NCBI GenBank assembly: GCA_028551475.1
Contig: CM052360.1
Span: 21,708,682-21,772,681 of the forward strand
DNA: 64,000 nucleotides
Origin: Casuarina equisetifolia
Lineage: Eukaryota > Streptophyta > Magnoliopsida > Fagales > Casuarinaceae
Reading direction: 5' to 3'
The notes under the pieces were generated by a model that was not told the DNA's origin, searched no databases, and was given only the letters and a program-made list of their open reading frames with translations. Shown in pieces: positions 1 to 12,637 of this stretch. How positions within the stretch are numbered: the first letter of the stretch is position 1; every line of letters begins with the position of its first letter. The position numbers and the translations under genes were made by a program.

Positions 1-205
1 ATTTGGTAAGATCATGAAGGAAAAATAACGCTTAAAAGTTTGTTTATTAAGAAAAATAAGTGTGTAAAGGAAGCAGAAAGGCGCGAGGAAAAATTCAACG
101 TAAATGCAGAGTTCTGTAGCATTCCGCCAAACGCATTGAACTCTGAATAGAACTGCTTATTACAATTTTTTTTTTCTTTGCCGTTCTAGATGCTGGTTGA
201 TCGTA
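1..205. repeat. Dispersed repeat flanking the plastid insert
   Basis: This stretch closely matches about 18.82-19.33 kb, for example the shared string AAACGCATTGAACT and the following AACTGCTTATTACAATTTT. The match stops where plastid sequence begins near 206, so it marks the left junction of the plastid insert. The same stretch at 19.1-19.3 kb, read on the minus strand, weakly resembles a LINE endonuclease (FRHAIEMVELVDSL). No gene is supported here. Confidence 0.55.
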
Positions 206-336
206 TGTTAATAAGATAATAAATGAAATCCGTTTTCAATTCCCCTTTTCCCTTCTATATGTTTACCCCATAGAGATATTGAATAAAACAAATTATTTGT
301 TTTGCCGCTATAATTTTAAAAATGAACATTTAAATA
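206..336 (-). pseudogene. ndhF: Inverted ndhF internal fragment (plastid-derived)
   Basis: The reverse complement matches 1359-1490 of this window almost base for base; both contain CCATAGAGATATTGAATAAA in one orientation or the other. That piece encodes the ndhF segment with SISLWGK. It is a short second copy, inverted with respect to the longer ndhF block at 1304-1747. A few substitutions separate the two copies, so they may be independent captures or an old duplication. Confidence 0.75.
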
Positions 337-570
337 TCCCTCAAAAGCACATTAATAGTTGTATTGACAGTTATTTATTCTGTTATAAAAAAAATAGTAG
401 AACAAATATTAATCCTTTCCTCGAGATAATCTACCGAAAAGGGGAGGCTCCTAGCATAGTTTTTTCCAATGCAATAAAGTTACATAGTGTCTATTTTTCG
501 TTGATAAAGGGGAATTTCCATGGGTTTGCCTTGGTATCGTGTTCATACTGTCGTATTGAATGATCCCGGT
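337..570 (+). pseudogene. psbB: psbB 5' flank and first 17 codons (plastid-derived)
   Basis: An ATG at 520 opens [17 protein letters not shown], the start of the photosystem II CP47 protein. It breaks off at 570, exactly where matK sequence begins. The 180 bases before it resemble the plastid psbB leader (GGGGAATTTCC just upstream of the ATG). Only about 3 percent of the protein is present, so this is a relic with no function of its own. Confidence 0.85.
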
Positions 571-1303
571 CTATTTACATAGAAAAATGGAAGATGTTGT
601 CGAAATCTTTGTTAACGATTTTCGGGGCATCTTATGCTTCCTCAAGGATCCTTTCATTCATTTTGTTAGATATCAAGGAAAATCCATTCTGGCTTCAAAG
701 GATACGCCTCTTTTGATGAATAAATGTAAATATTACCTTGTCTATTTATGGCAATGTTATTTTTATGTGTGGGCGCACCCGGGAAAGATCTATATAAACC
801 AATTATCCAAGCATTCCCTCGACTGGGCTCACCTGGGAAAGATCTATATAAACCAATTATCCAAGCATTCCCTCGACTTTTTGGGTTATTTTTCAAGTGT
901 GCGGCTAAATCCTTCAATGGTGTGGAGTCAAATGCTAGAAAATTCATTTTTAATAAACAATGCTCCCAAGAAGCTCGATACAATAGCTCCAATTATTCCT
1001 CTAATTGCATCATTGGCTAAAGCGAAATTTTGTAACGCATCAGGCCATCCCGTTAGTAAGCCGACTTGGGCTGATTTATCGGATTTTGATATTATTAATC
1101 GATTTGTGCGTATATGCAAAAATCTTTCTCATTATTACAGCGGATCCTCAAAAAAAAAGAGTATGTACCGAGTAAAATATATACTTCGACTTTCGTGTGT
1201 TAAAACTTTGGCACGTAAACACAAAAGTACTATACGTACTTTTTTAAAAAGATTAGGTTCGGAATTATTCGAAGAATTCTTTACCGAAGAAGAAGAGTAT
1301 TTT
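571..1303 (+). pseudogene. matK: matK C-terminal-half fragment (plastid-derived)
   Basis: The open frame matches the plastid maturase K. Recognisable pieces are [73 protein letters not shown] and the maturase domain X segment [18 protein letters not shown]. It starts abruptly after the psbB codons and ends at the EEFFTEEEE stretch, where ndhF sequence takes over, so both ends of the protein are missing. It carries an in-frame 54-bp tandem duplication (770-877). Family knowledge: MatK splices plastid group II introns inside the plastid; a nuclear piece without transit peptide or start should be non-functional. Confidence 0.9.
770..877 (+). repeat. 54-bp in-frame tandem duplication inside matK fragment
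   Basis: Units 770-823 and 824-877 are nearly identical and differ at two positions near their starts. Each encodes 18 residues containing [14 protein letters not shown], a segment present once in ordinary MatK. Because 54 is divisible by three, the frame stays open. Confidence 0.92.
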
Positions 1304-2842
<1,539 letters not shown>

Positions 2843-2916
2843 AGGGATGTAGCGCAGCTTGGTAGCGCGTTTGTTTTGGGTACAAAATGTCACGGGTTCA
2901 AATCCTGTCATCCCTA
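2843..2916 (+). tRNA. trnP-UGG: Plastid-type tRNA-Pro(UGG) gene copy
   Basis: This 74-base cloverleaf runs from AGGGATG to CATCCCT plus discriminator A, so the seven-base acceptor stem pairs fully. The D-arm core GTAGCGCAGCTTGGTAGCGC and the T-loop GGGTTCAAATCC are intact, and the anticodon loop TTTTGGG gives UGG. No CCA is encoded. It sits inside the plastid insert. Whether the nuclear copy is transcribed by polymerase III is unknown. Confidence 0.93.
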
Positions 2917-3014
2917 CCTATTACTTATTTTATGAGTCATAACGAGAGATAATTGAAATTGATTCAAATTGTGTATGATCAATCTTTCATTTTACAATAT
3001 TCTATATAATACTA

Positions 3015-3126
3015 AAACACTAGGAAAAGCCCACGTGCGAGAAGATTTTTTGTTGCCTTGGGGAATAGAAGAAGTCCCACACCTATTAACATAGGAATTA
3101 TAACTGGAATAAAAGGTATAATCCAT
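3015..3126 (-). pseudogene. ndhF: Inverted ndhF 5' fragment (plastid-derived)
   Basis: Read on the minus strand, this encodes [20 protein letters not shown] and FPKATKNL, the N-terminal region of NdhF starting about eight residues after its Met. It breaks at the ATCCATG string where the remaining ndhF start codons should follow. It is inverted relative to the 1304-1747 ndhF block and comes from a different part of the gene. Confidence 0.8.
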
Positions 3127-3370
3127 GAAGGGAATCAATTAACATAAAAATGACCTCTTAATTAACTATTTCCGATCCAACAGCTTTTTTTGAAGAGAAT
3201 CTGTTAATAAAAAAAATAATAATAAGATATATAAAAGTAAAATAATTTTCATTTTTTTAATTATTCTAAATATTTTACAAAGATTAAAAAAAATATTTCA
3301 AATAAAAAGTTAGAATTGTTCAAATGAGATGATCAACTTAACATTGAAAAACAAATACTAACTTTAAAAA
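3127..3370. other. AT-rich spacer, no gene seen
   Basis: Runs of A and T with no open frame of note. The right end of the plastid insert lies somewhere in here; I cannot tell whether the first part is plastid spacer or nuclear DNA. Confidence 0.4.
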
Positions 3371-3672
3371 ATGCAAGTGCAGCCGCCTCCAGAAAAGAAC
3401 TACCAGGGTAGGTGTTCTAGTAAGTGTGTGGCACAAAAGCTGGAATCCCATCAGCCCCATCTATTAATAAAAGTTATGACTGAAATCTCAAGCAATTGGC
3501 CCACAAGGGCATCCTGAGGCCACGTAGTAAAGAGGGTGACTTCTACGTATTTGTCCTCATTATGAATCAGGAGCAGCCGCCTTTAGAAAAGAACAACCCT
3601 GTAGGTGTTCTAGTAAATGCGTGGGTCAAAAGCTGGAATCGCATCAGCCCCGTCAATAATGTCGTAGCAAGA
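3371..3672 (+). repeat. ~190-bp dispersed unit, two copies (family R190)
   Basis: Two tandem units carry the marks GCAGCCGCCTCCAGAAAAG, GTAGGTGTTCTAGTAA and GCTGGAATC..CATCAGCCCC, separated by GGCCACGTAGTAAAGAGGGTG. The same unit recurs at 6905-7060, 19880-20470 and 25985-26150 in this orientation, and at 34140-34510 inverted. I do not recognise the family. It is more GC-rich than its surroundings and sits at the edges of the larger repeat modules. Confidence 0.75.
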
Positions 3673-3789
3673 CTCTGCAGTCTCTCTTTATAGAACTTCA
3701 TCTATGGCAATGCTCCATATGTATAACTCGCAGAGCCTATAGGGTTCCAAGCCTTCTGGGTCCCTGAGATGAATGCTTTTTAAATTGAG

Positions 3790-4090
3790 TCTCTAAGCAT
3801 GTGATCTGATGTTAGGAAGGATTAAATGGCGTTTGATACATCATCTCCCACAGTATTCTATGAGGCTTTGAAGAAGCTAACATTATAACCATTAAGACCA
3901 AGGGCTTACCATTTTTCATCGAGCACATAGCATTTTGATTTTTAGTGAAGTAAAAATAGAATTAAGGTTGTCCATGAAGAGGGACGAGACTCTCTTATTT
4001 ACATCTAGCACACGATCTATGACAAAGTGAGGAAGACTACCTTTTCTAACCATCTTCCATGTAGCCTCTTAGCCTCTCTGTGTTGCATGT
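3790..4090 (-). pseudogene. LINE reverse-transcriptase fragment
   Basis: The minus strand reads ALGLNGYNVSFFKAS, stop, NTVGDDVSNAI, the start of the L1-type RT domain (compare the usual KAPGPDGYN motif), preceded by a region with DRVLDVNKRVSSLF. Stops and shifts break the frame. An inverted twin lies at 33.6-33.9 kb. The fragment is too small to assign beyond plant L1. Confidence 0.6.
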
Positions 4091-4977
4091 GCTTCAACAT
4101 TTGATACTAACAATCCTGGTGAAGGATTGCATCCCTGTGATTTTTGAGTATATTCTCATTGTCTCTCATTGTCCTTATAAATTGAAAGGTTTATTGTACA
4201 TTTGATAAGTTTGTCTCAAAAAATAAACCTGTTTTCAAAAATTTACCCTCCGATTTTATTGTTTACGTCCTGATTACTTCAGATATAAGAAGGGAAGAAA
4301 TGAACTTATTTTCTTACTTAAGAAAAATGTCCATGTAAAAATGTCCAGTGCTCCTCTTTTTCTTTTCTTTTTTTTTTCCTCAAATCTGTTAACTTTTCTC
4401 TTTGGAGAACGTTCTAGAACCATCCTACCATCAATCCTGAGGCTCTTGCCAAGGCATTTCAGTTGGACAAGAATACGGTGGGCTATATTTAGAAACAATC
4501 CTGGACGTAAAATAATTAGAGAACCATATGCATCGAATCATTAGAGATGCCGCATGAATGTTGTGATTGCCTCTCTTATTGTGGCATCACAACAATAATA
4601 TTATGGAATATAGCGGCTGCTCATTGACCTTTTTATATACTTCGATGGCAGAGTAATACCGGAAATAATAGAAGTGGAGAAATAAATTTAACGACATTTT
4701 ATTTCTAAAAGTTTTGAGACAGTACTCCTAAAATCTCTTGATCCATGCCATCATTCTTATCTTTAAGACCATAAATGAAAACACAAAAAGGGAAAAAAAA
4801 TTTAGAATAACAAATGAACGAAGAGGCATACCTGAGTTTAAAATGAGGCTGATTATAGAAAAAGCAAATATGTGTACTCATCCTTTTTGTCCATCTAAAG
4901 AAGCAATCTTGTGGTTTTGATCCTTTGTCCCTTTACCTCTGCAACATCGGAATTAGTTGCTTAGATAATAAAGGAAA
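4091..4977. other. AT-rich stretch, no gene recognised
   Basis: Short frames only, none with recognisable content. 4341-4398 is a pyrimidine-rich run. I see no repeat of this stretch elsewhere in the window. Confidence 0.4.
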
Positions 4978-7676
4978 AAAATCTATTAAAAAATCATGCA
5001 AGTGATATTTGTGTGATATTTAGTAGTAAACTTCGTGGTTTTGCTAAACTATTTGAGCTTACAGCCATATCATGGGAACGGTAGCATATGGTTTTTTTTC
5101 TGTTTTGACATTTTGCGTTAACGATGGATCGAGGAGAGGCTAGTCTCAGCAAGGTCATGGTGTTGTTTACATCGTCTTGGTCTGCACTTTGCGAGTTCAA
5201 ATGAAAAAGATAGGCGCAACATGGGGGAGAGGGTATAATGAACTTGTGTGCGATTCTTAGAGAAAATCTAGTTTTTTATTCATTTTTGTTTTTGCTACGT
5301 AGATTTTAGTTTATACCAATTATCATTACATGATAGCTAGAAACACTTCCCTCTGATGAAGAAGTTTTGTGGGGAAATTTTGCTTCACCAATTTTTCTGT
5401 AGGATAGATCAAGTACACTTAAAAAAAACTTCGTAGTTATGATTCATGATTAGAGGACTTCACGGAAATCTGAAGGAAACAATTATCAACTATAATATAG
5501 TCATGTGGCTGTGTAATTGGGTCGTCAACACACCGAGGGAAGGGAATGACTAGTGGCACCGTCGAAGATCTCTTTCGTGTCAATCCAATGTCGTAAGCAA
5601 ACTCGTGAAATCTCCGTTTTGACCCAAGTGCATTCACCTTGCTAACCATAGGGTTCCCTGCGCACATATGATATTAACCCCTGGGATAAGGGGTTTGTAA
5701 TTCTAATCTAGTGACAAAGTCACATCAAGCGACTACAGTATGTTTTCATTGTCAACACTAGGCTTCCAAGGATGATAGGTAAGGGCCTAAGAAGACAAGT
5801 GGCCATACCAAGAGTGATGAGGAGGTGGAGAGTGTCACATGTTTATTTGTCATAATAAGTGATTTTTCTAAGGTGATTCTTTTCCTTTAAGATCATACCA
5901 CATATCATGTGATGGTAGTAGTTAAACTACAAGACAATTTACCTACACTTTCACATGTTTTAAGTACCAACCAACTAAGACTTTCATACAAAAGTAACAA
6001 AACAAAAAGGTTGTTTAATTGGGCATGATCAAATCAATCAACTTGAATCCTTAGCAACAAGTAGAGTCATTTGTCATGTTTCACAAAATAAACTTTTCAA
6101 TGACAGGATTTGTTCCATATTGAAAAAGTAAGTAATGATAAAGGGTTTGGTAATCTATCCAGTAGGTATATTGAAGAAGTTTATCTAGAAGTTGATACAA
6201 AAAGTCAAAAAACTTATTTCTTTTAAAGAGTACTTTTAAACATGATTTACTAAATATGAGATGTTCATCACATGTTTCTTAACATGATATAGGCTTTCCT
6301 GATAATATTTTGCTTACAACTAATATGTGCTTCACACTTATCTCAAAGATGTTGGTTGTAGGTTTTCTAGTGAGGGCGTTGTCTTCTCAATGTAACTTTA
6401 ACATTATATTATAAAGTTCATTTTTGTCCAAAACATAACTTTAAGGTCGAAGACTTCTTCTTCCTTAGAGAAAATATTACAGCTTTTGAAGTTGCTAAAC
6501 TTTAAACTGCTATTTTCTATTGGGGCCTTGTGGTCAACTCCCAATTATGATATATGACTGAATAAATTGACTTTAAGCGTTGGAGATTTTGAACTACAAA
6601 ATTTTACAGCTTTTTAAGTTGTTAAATCTTAAAGTTGATGCTTTCATTTGGAGCTTTTGGTTATACTTCAATTAATAAACCTTGGAAGCGTGAAGGAAGT
6701 GTTAATCCTTACCAATAATTGTTCCAGAAATTTCCAACAATACTGCAAATTACTTGCAGTTTATGGAGCAGTCGGATGACAGCGTTGTCCTTTAGTTTCA
6801 TTGTTCCTTTTATTGTGAAGTTAAAAATCCATTTCCCAAAAACTACTTCATCAATTTCAACTTGGGTTTTAAGTTTGCTATTACAAACAATCGCCGCACC
6901 ATGACATCATTAAGCCACGTGGTCAAGAGGGTGACTTCCTACGAAGTCTTTTATTACGAAACAAGAGTAGCCGCCTCCAACAAAGAACAACCAGGGTAAG
7001 TTTTCTAGTGAATGCGCGGAACAAAAGGTGGAACCCCGTCACCCCACCCTATCAACCCCAGCAGGTGCTCTGCAGTCTTGCATTCTAGAACTCCATCTAT
7101 GGCAGTAACCTAGCACCAGTGTCCTCGTTCGTATAACTCGAGCTCTAAGGTTTCCGACTCTCTGAGATCAAGGTTTTGATTTACATCAAAATCCTGTTCC
7201 TAGGATGTCATGGTCCAGTCTTTGAGGGCCAGATACGATGATCATTGCATAATCATATGCTATGGGAAGGATTTTGAGTTGCTGTCACTTTCTTACCTGA
7301 GATATGCTATTGGCCAAATTATGCTGATAAATTAACTTTGACCGGAATTACGTTTCTCGACGTCGAAGCGAAGGGCCTTCCGTGTCTTGCGCTATCGTTT
7401 TCTTGTAATGACAATTAGAATAGTTTCAAGTCCAAAAACTGAAGGCAACACTAAAATGGGGGGATGGGATCATGATTTGTGCTTTATCAAATTTAGAACC
7501 CAGAAAGCTCAGAACTGCACATTTTGACAATTATAATATGCATAATTTCAAGAGCGAGAAAGTTACCTTTGGAGAAAGAAGCACCGGGGTCCATATAAGT
7601 AGAAGGGCAGTGCATTATTGTTAGTGACTTTTTATGGAGCCCTCGTCATCCGCACGTGTCATATAAATATATCCAT
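4978..7676 (+). repeat. Segmental duplication, copy 1
   Basis: From TGCAAGTGATATTTGTGTGA to CATATAAATATATCCATTTG this matches about 24.1-26.77 kb nearly continuously, with scattered substitutions and small indels. Shared landmarks include GTGGTTTTGCTAAACTATTT, ACCCCTGGGATAAGGGGTTT and ATGGGGGGATGGGAT. It contains one R190 unit and the start of the longer repeat module that continues to about 8745. No intact gene is present. Confidence 0.85.
6905..7060 (+). repeat. R190 unit
   Basis: Single divergent unit with AGTAGCCGCCTCCAACAAAG and TTTTCTAGTGAATGCG, preceded by GCCACGTGGTCAAGAGGGTG. The twin in duplication copy 2 is at 25985-26150. Confidence 0.7.
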
Positions 7677-8745
7677 TTGTCAGTATGCAAGGATAGAGAG
7701 AGTGAGAGAGAGAGAGGAGGACGGGGATGTCGGGGTCAGGATCATCAGTATTAGTGACTCTTTTATTCAAATAGCAAAAGGTTCATTGTTAATTCAGCCA
7801 TTGTCACCAGCGCCAACAGTACAAGTATATAAATATGTTAACATATAGGTCTGCACATGCATTAAGAGAGAGAAGAGTGAGAGAAGGGCAAGTGTAATAT
7901 TTTTTTACAATGAAAGTAAAAGGATAAATTTTTAGCTTTTTAAGTATTGAGCTTTTTTCACTTAATACTTAAGGTTTCAAGATAAACTCTTATATCTTAA
8001 TATGATAGCAAAATTAAGGGTGAGTCTCTATTTTATAATCCGCCATATTTGAAACTTAGGTTTCTTTCTATGTATAATACTTATATCAATATACATATAA
8101 GGGAAAATATTAAAGGTAAATATTATCATATATTAAAAGTGAAAAGATGACCTTAAACCATATAAATATTAAGGTTTTTTTTTTCATTTAATACTTTAAG
8201 ATTTTAGAATAAATCCTCACCCTTTCTTATAATTATTAGTGTTTTTTTAGTTTTATCTTAAATTAAAAGAGGGAGAGACAAAGACCAATGGAGAGAAATA
8301 GTGCAAGATAGAGAAAGAAGGTGGGAATTATATTATATAAGACCTTTTGTGAGTCTTATTTTAAGATCCTTCCACTAAAGGGAAAGAATTTCTCACCCCC
8401 ATTTATTGTCATCAATCTTATACAATTAATTAAGGTTAACATTATTTTTTTCGTGATAACAAACTAAAAAGCCAAGTTATTGAAGATTATGAATTAAAAT
8501 GAAATTTATGATCAGAAAGCTCCAAATGAAAACACTTGTTTAAGGCTTAGCAACTTGAAAAATGACAACATTTTGCAGTCCAAAGTCTACAAAAGCTTAC
8601 AAACATTTTATTTAGACATATAGCATAATTGGGAGCTAAGCAAGAAGCCCCAAATAAGAACAATAGTTTAAAGTTTGATAGCTTGAAAAGCGATAAAATT
8701 TTGCATTCCCAAGTCTACAAAGCTTACTGACATTTTATTTAGATA
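7100..8745 (+). repeat. Long repeat module (family RM), reference copy
   Basis: This module recurs at 12.64-13.8 kb (interrupted), 24-26.77 kb plus inverted 41.3-39.6 kb (split), 35.98-34.96 kb (inverted) and 62.8-63.75 kb. Marks in order are TGAGATCAAGGTTTTGATTT, GAGTTGCTGTCACTTTCTTA, TTGCGCTATCGTTTTCTTG, a (GA)-rich run, ATATGTTAACATATAGGTCT, then ATTTTATTTAGACATATAGC near the end. There are no long open frames and no evident terminal inverted repeats, so the class is unknown. Confidence 0.7.
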
Positions 8746-9609
8746 AAATATTTTTCCTCCTAAGATAACATTATTTTGAGTAAGACTTAATGACTTTTAA
8801 CTTCTATCTTTCCATAAATGTAGTAGTTTTCATAATGTTGGGTATGTCCTTATACTTATATATTCTAACTTTTATTAGTATGATTTATCATTTTGCAAAG
8901 AAAAAGTTCAAGGTCTAAAGATCAAGTGTTTAATAATTAAAATACCAGAAAGCACTAGATGAGAACAACACTTTAGGATTTAGTAATTTCAAAAGCTGTT
9001 ACATTTTACAGTCCGATGTCTACAAAGTACACACATTTTATTTTAAGCATAACGGGAACTTACCAAAGATCCCCAAACGAAAATAGCATCTTAAAGTTTA
9101 GCACCTCCAAAAGCGTTAAAATATTACAATATTATGTCTACAAAGCTCCCGCACATTTTATGAGACAAAAGCTGAACGGAAGATAACGAAGGCATGTCCC
9201 ATCATTAATTTACACCATTAAGCCACTGCATGATATCAACAAATTCAGCATAACCGTGTTAGGAGAAGAAGATAAACTCAACAAACAAGTAGTAGAGAGA
9301 ACAAGCGGAGAAATCGTCATTTAAATAAACTTAACAAGAATTGAGATAAATTCGTGTGACTATTTTCAATCTTCTTCAACTATTTGTCCCTACTATTTAG
9401 CATGATATTGTAGTGATAATTTGACAACTATGGAGCGAATGAAAAGCATCATTTAAGTCATTTAATTCTTTATTATTTAATAACACACATCATTTTCCAA
9501 TTATTCTTTTTTTGTTTTGGTGAAAAGGTAAATTATATTAATAAAAATTAAAATACGAAAAAGGGAATTTTTTTCCAATTATTCTCTTAATAAAACTACT
9601 TTGGAATAG
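8746..9609. other. AT-rich stretch with partial RM-end repeats
   Basis: 8960-9180 repeats the RM terminal motif (GTTTAGCACCTCCAAAAGCG, then CTACAAAGCTCCCGCACATT), which points to several nested or tandem partial copies. Otherwise non-coding. Confidence 0.45.
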
Positions 9610-9780
9610 TCATATCGCCGTGTAAGTGGCTCGCCTACGTATCTCAATGCCAAGGGGAGGGAATGACTAGTGCTTCCATCTAAAATCTCTTTCATGCCAA
9701 TCCAATCTTGTAAGCGAATGCGTGACATCCCCGTTTTGAACCAGGCGCTTTCACCTTGCTAAGATAGAGTTCTCATTGTT
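9610..9780 (+). repeat. Diverged copy of 5510-5690
   Basis: Shares AGGGAATGACTAGTG, ATCTCTTTC and CACCTTGCTAA with the segment in duplication copy 1, and therefore also with 24.6-24.78 kb. Divergence is greater than between the two duplication copies, so it is an older relative. Confidence 0.6.
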
Positions 9781-9989
9781 AACCTCTTTTGAGATTTTTC
9801 CAAAATTTGAGCTCATTTTACTTAACAATAAACTCTAGATGTATATATAGGCTAAAAGAAATAGAAGACATTGGGACTAATATTTTTATTCTACTGGTAA
9901 AAGTAAAGAAAATAATACAAAGAAGAGGTTACTTGTTTTCAAATATCATCCTAAAGTCAACACTATTTGAATTCTGAATATTTTTATAT

Positions 9990-11480
9990 CTCAATTGGAA
10001 TCCAAGAATCATCAAGACAAATATTTTCTTGATTATACATTAAAAGATACTTTAGCACTAAATGAAGATAATTTCTCTACACTTTCAAATTTTTGAAGTA
10101 CCAACCAATGGAAGCTTTCATAAGAAAATGATGGCATGAAAAGCTTGTTCAAAGAGGCACAATGAAATCAATTAATTGAAACTCTTATCACTAAATGAAG
10201 TTGTTTGTCACATTTTAGGGAATGAACACTTCATTGTAAGAATCTTATCCCACATTGAAAAAGTAAGGATAATGGTTTTGTTACTTTAATCAAGTGAAAA
10301 AGTAGTATTTAAGTACTTAAAACCTGTTTTCACTATCACCACTAGGCTCTATGAAGAATAGGTAAGGGGACCAAAAAGGACAAGTGTCACGATGATCTGG
10401 AGTTGGGTCGGGAAGAGTGTCATATATTTATTTATTATAATAAATGAGTTTTTTTTTCCTTTAAGATCGTACCATATACCATGTAGTGGTAGTAGTTAAT
10501 ACTAGAAGACGAGTTATTTGATCTTTCAAATATTTTAAGCACCAACTAACATATTTTTACAACAACAATTACAAAACAAAGAGATATTTTAACAAGGTAT
10601 GATTAAATCAATGGATTCAAGACCTTATTACATAGTGGAGTTGTTTGTCATGTCCTAAAAAATGAATACTTTGATGAGAAAATCTTGTCCCACATTAAAA
10701 AAGTAAGGATAAGGGTTTTGGTGACTTCAATATAGTAACAAAATGGTATTAAGCAACTAAAAGTTGTTTTCATTGTCAACACTAGGCCTCTAAGGATGAT
10801 AAGTGAAGGGCCCTAAGAGGACAAGTGGCCATGTCAAGGGGATGTGGAGTTGAGGTGGGAAAGTGTCACATATTTATTTATTATAATAAATGAGTTTTTT
10901 TTAAGGTGATTCTTTTCCTTTGAGATCATACAACAAACCATGTAGTGGTAGTAGTTAAGGCTTAAAGAAAATTTATCTACACTTTCAAATGTTTTAAGTA
11001 TCAACCAACAAAGACTTTCATAGGAAGATAACAAAACAAAAAGGTTTTTTAGTTAGGCATGATGAAATCAATCAATTTGAATCCTTTGCACCAAACAAAG
11101 TTTTTTCTCACATTTCACAAAATGAATAGTTCAATAACAAAATTTGTCCCATAATGAAAAAGCAAATAATGATAAAAGGTTTGGTAACTCTAGCTAATAG
11201 ACATATCTTTTGGTTTGGAGCACTAACCCAATGACAAAGTGGTGTTTGAGCAACCACAACCTATTTTTGTTGTTAGCACTAGGCCTATACTATGGTAGGT
11301 TAGGGCCCCTAAAAGGACAAGTAGCCATGTTAAGGACGATGTGGATTTGCGTTTTGGAAACTATCACATTTCACAGAGGGAATACTTTAATGGAGAGAAC
11401 TTATACCCACAATGGATAGGCAAGTAAGGGATTTGGTAACTTCACTTAACAAATATGTCAGTGAACAAAAACATTTTGAA
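9990..11480 (+). repeat. Degenerate tandem array, ~435-500-bp unit, about 3.5 copies
   Basis: The mark CAACACTAGGC..(T/A)AAGGATG followed by AGGACAAGTG recurs with spacings near 435 and 500 bases (about 10325, 10760 and 11265). A TTTAAGATC(A/G)TACCA mark with GTAGTGGTAGTAGTTAA follows in the first two. Between them each unit holds AAAAAGTAAG(G)AT. Single relatives of the unit lie at 5.7-6.2 and 24.8-25.3 kb inside the segmental duplication. No coding capacity seen. Confidence 0.7.
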
Positions 11481-11627
11481 AAATTTATTTGTATTCAGAA
11501 GTTGACTCAAGCAGTCAAAATTTTTCTTCTTTTTAAATAATAATTTTATAAAAGATTTACATAATATGAGACTTTTATCATATGGTTCTTGTATGACATA
11601 GGTTTTCTTGATAATATTTTTGCTTAG

Positions 11628-12637
11628 TGATAACTCTATTTTTGTATAATTATTTTGATTATTTTAGAGAACAAATAATGTATTTTGTGGGGCAACATTT
11701 TAATTTTTTATTTTTTTATTGTTTATGCAATCCTAAGGTATTATTAGAAAAGAAGGAAACGAAGGAAAACATATGCACGTGAGAAGGAAAAGAAAGACAA
11801 ATGACAAAGGCAGCACGCAAAAATAAGAAAAGAGATAAAAGAAATGTGGAAGACAATTAAGGGCGCGCGGCACAACGAGAAAGGATTATATAAAAAAGCA
11901 ACAAAAGCAAGGCAGGGCGCGCCTCGAGAGAGAGGGAAAAAGAGAGAGGAAAGAGTTGAGCGCCGTCCGGGAGAAAATCAAAAAGAAAAAGAAAAGGAGA
12001 AAAAACGTGAAAAGCAAAGAGAGGCGCTTCAGTATATTTATGCTTTGTATAATTCTTGATTTTATTCTAATTTATAAAAAATTTATAAAAATTTATTAAA
12101 GAGAAGATAGTATAGTGATAACTTTATTGTTTTTCATTTAAGATACATTGTTTAACTTCTATCATTTTTTTGTTTGTTATTATATTATGTTTTAATTTTA
12201 CTACAATATAACTTAACTATGATAATATGAATTTTATGATTTTCTGTATTTTGTAAGAGATTTTTTTTTATATGAGTTATATGTTATTTTACTTAATACT
12301 TTTAGGTGATTGACTATCATTTGAATGACTTAATATACATATTTGAAACTAAAAAGGATAATATGCAAATACCTTTTATGATATAAAACTATAAATTAAA
12401 TATGAATATATATAAATCATATTATTTGTGTGGCATTTGATAATAAGATGATCAAAAATTTTATTGTTAACCAGAAATATTCATAAATATTTAGTAAATT
12501 AATAAACTAAGTAAATTTGTTATACTTAGACATAAATGAGTTAATAAATTAAAAAAAATCATCATATAAATATTATCATTCTTACAAACATAAACTTTTA
12601 AAATTCATATTTAATAGTTATGGAAAAATTGAATGTT
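11628..12637 (+). mobile_element. Truncated LTR-like element A
   Basis: It starts TGATAACTCTATTTTTGTAT and follows the element at 16232-17457 through a purine-rich middle (11750-12030) and the AT-rich part with GACTATCATTTGAATGACTT. It stops abruptly at about 12637, where RM sequence (AGCACCAGTGTC) resumes. The full relative runs about 180 bases further. The open frame in the purine-rich part is Lys/Glu/Arg low complexity and not credible as a gene. Confidence 0.6.

Noticed and set aside
2843-2916. Nuclear tRNA-Pro gene
   Set aside because: The sequence and its 5' flank are of plastid type and lie in the plastid insert, so it is listed as a plastid-derived copy rather than a native nuclear tRNA gene.
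11844-12059. Lys/Glu/Arg-rich open frame
   Set aside because: It is low-complexity purine-rich sequence inside an LTR-like element, with no conserved motif and no matching frame in the related element.
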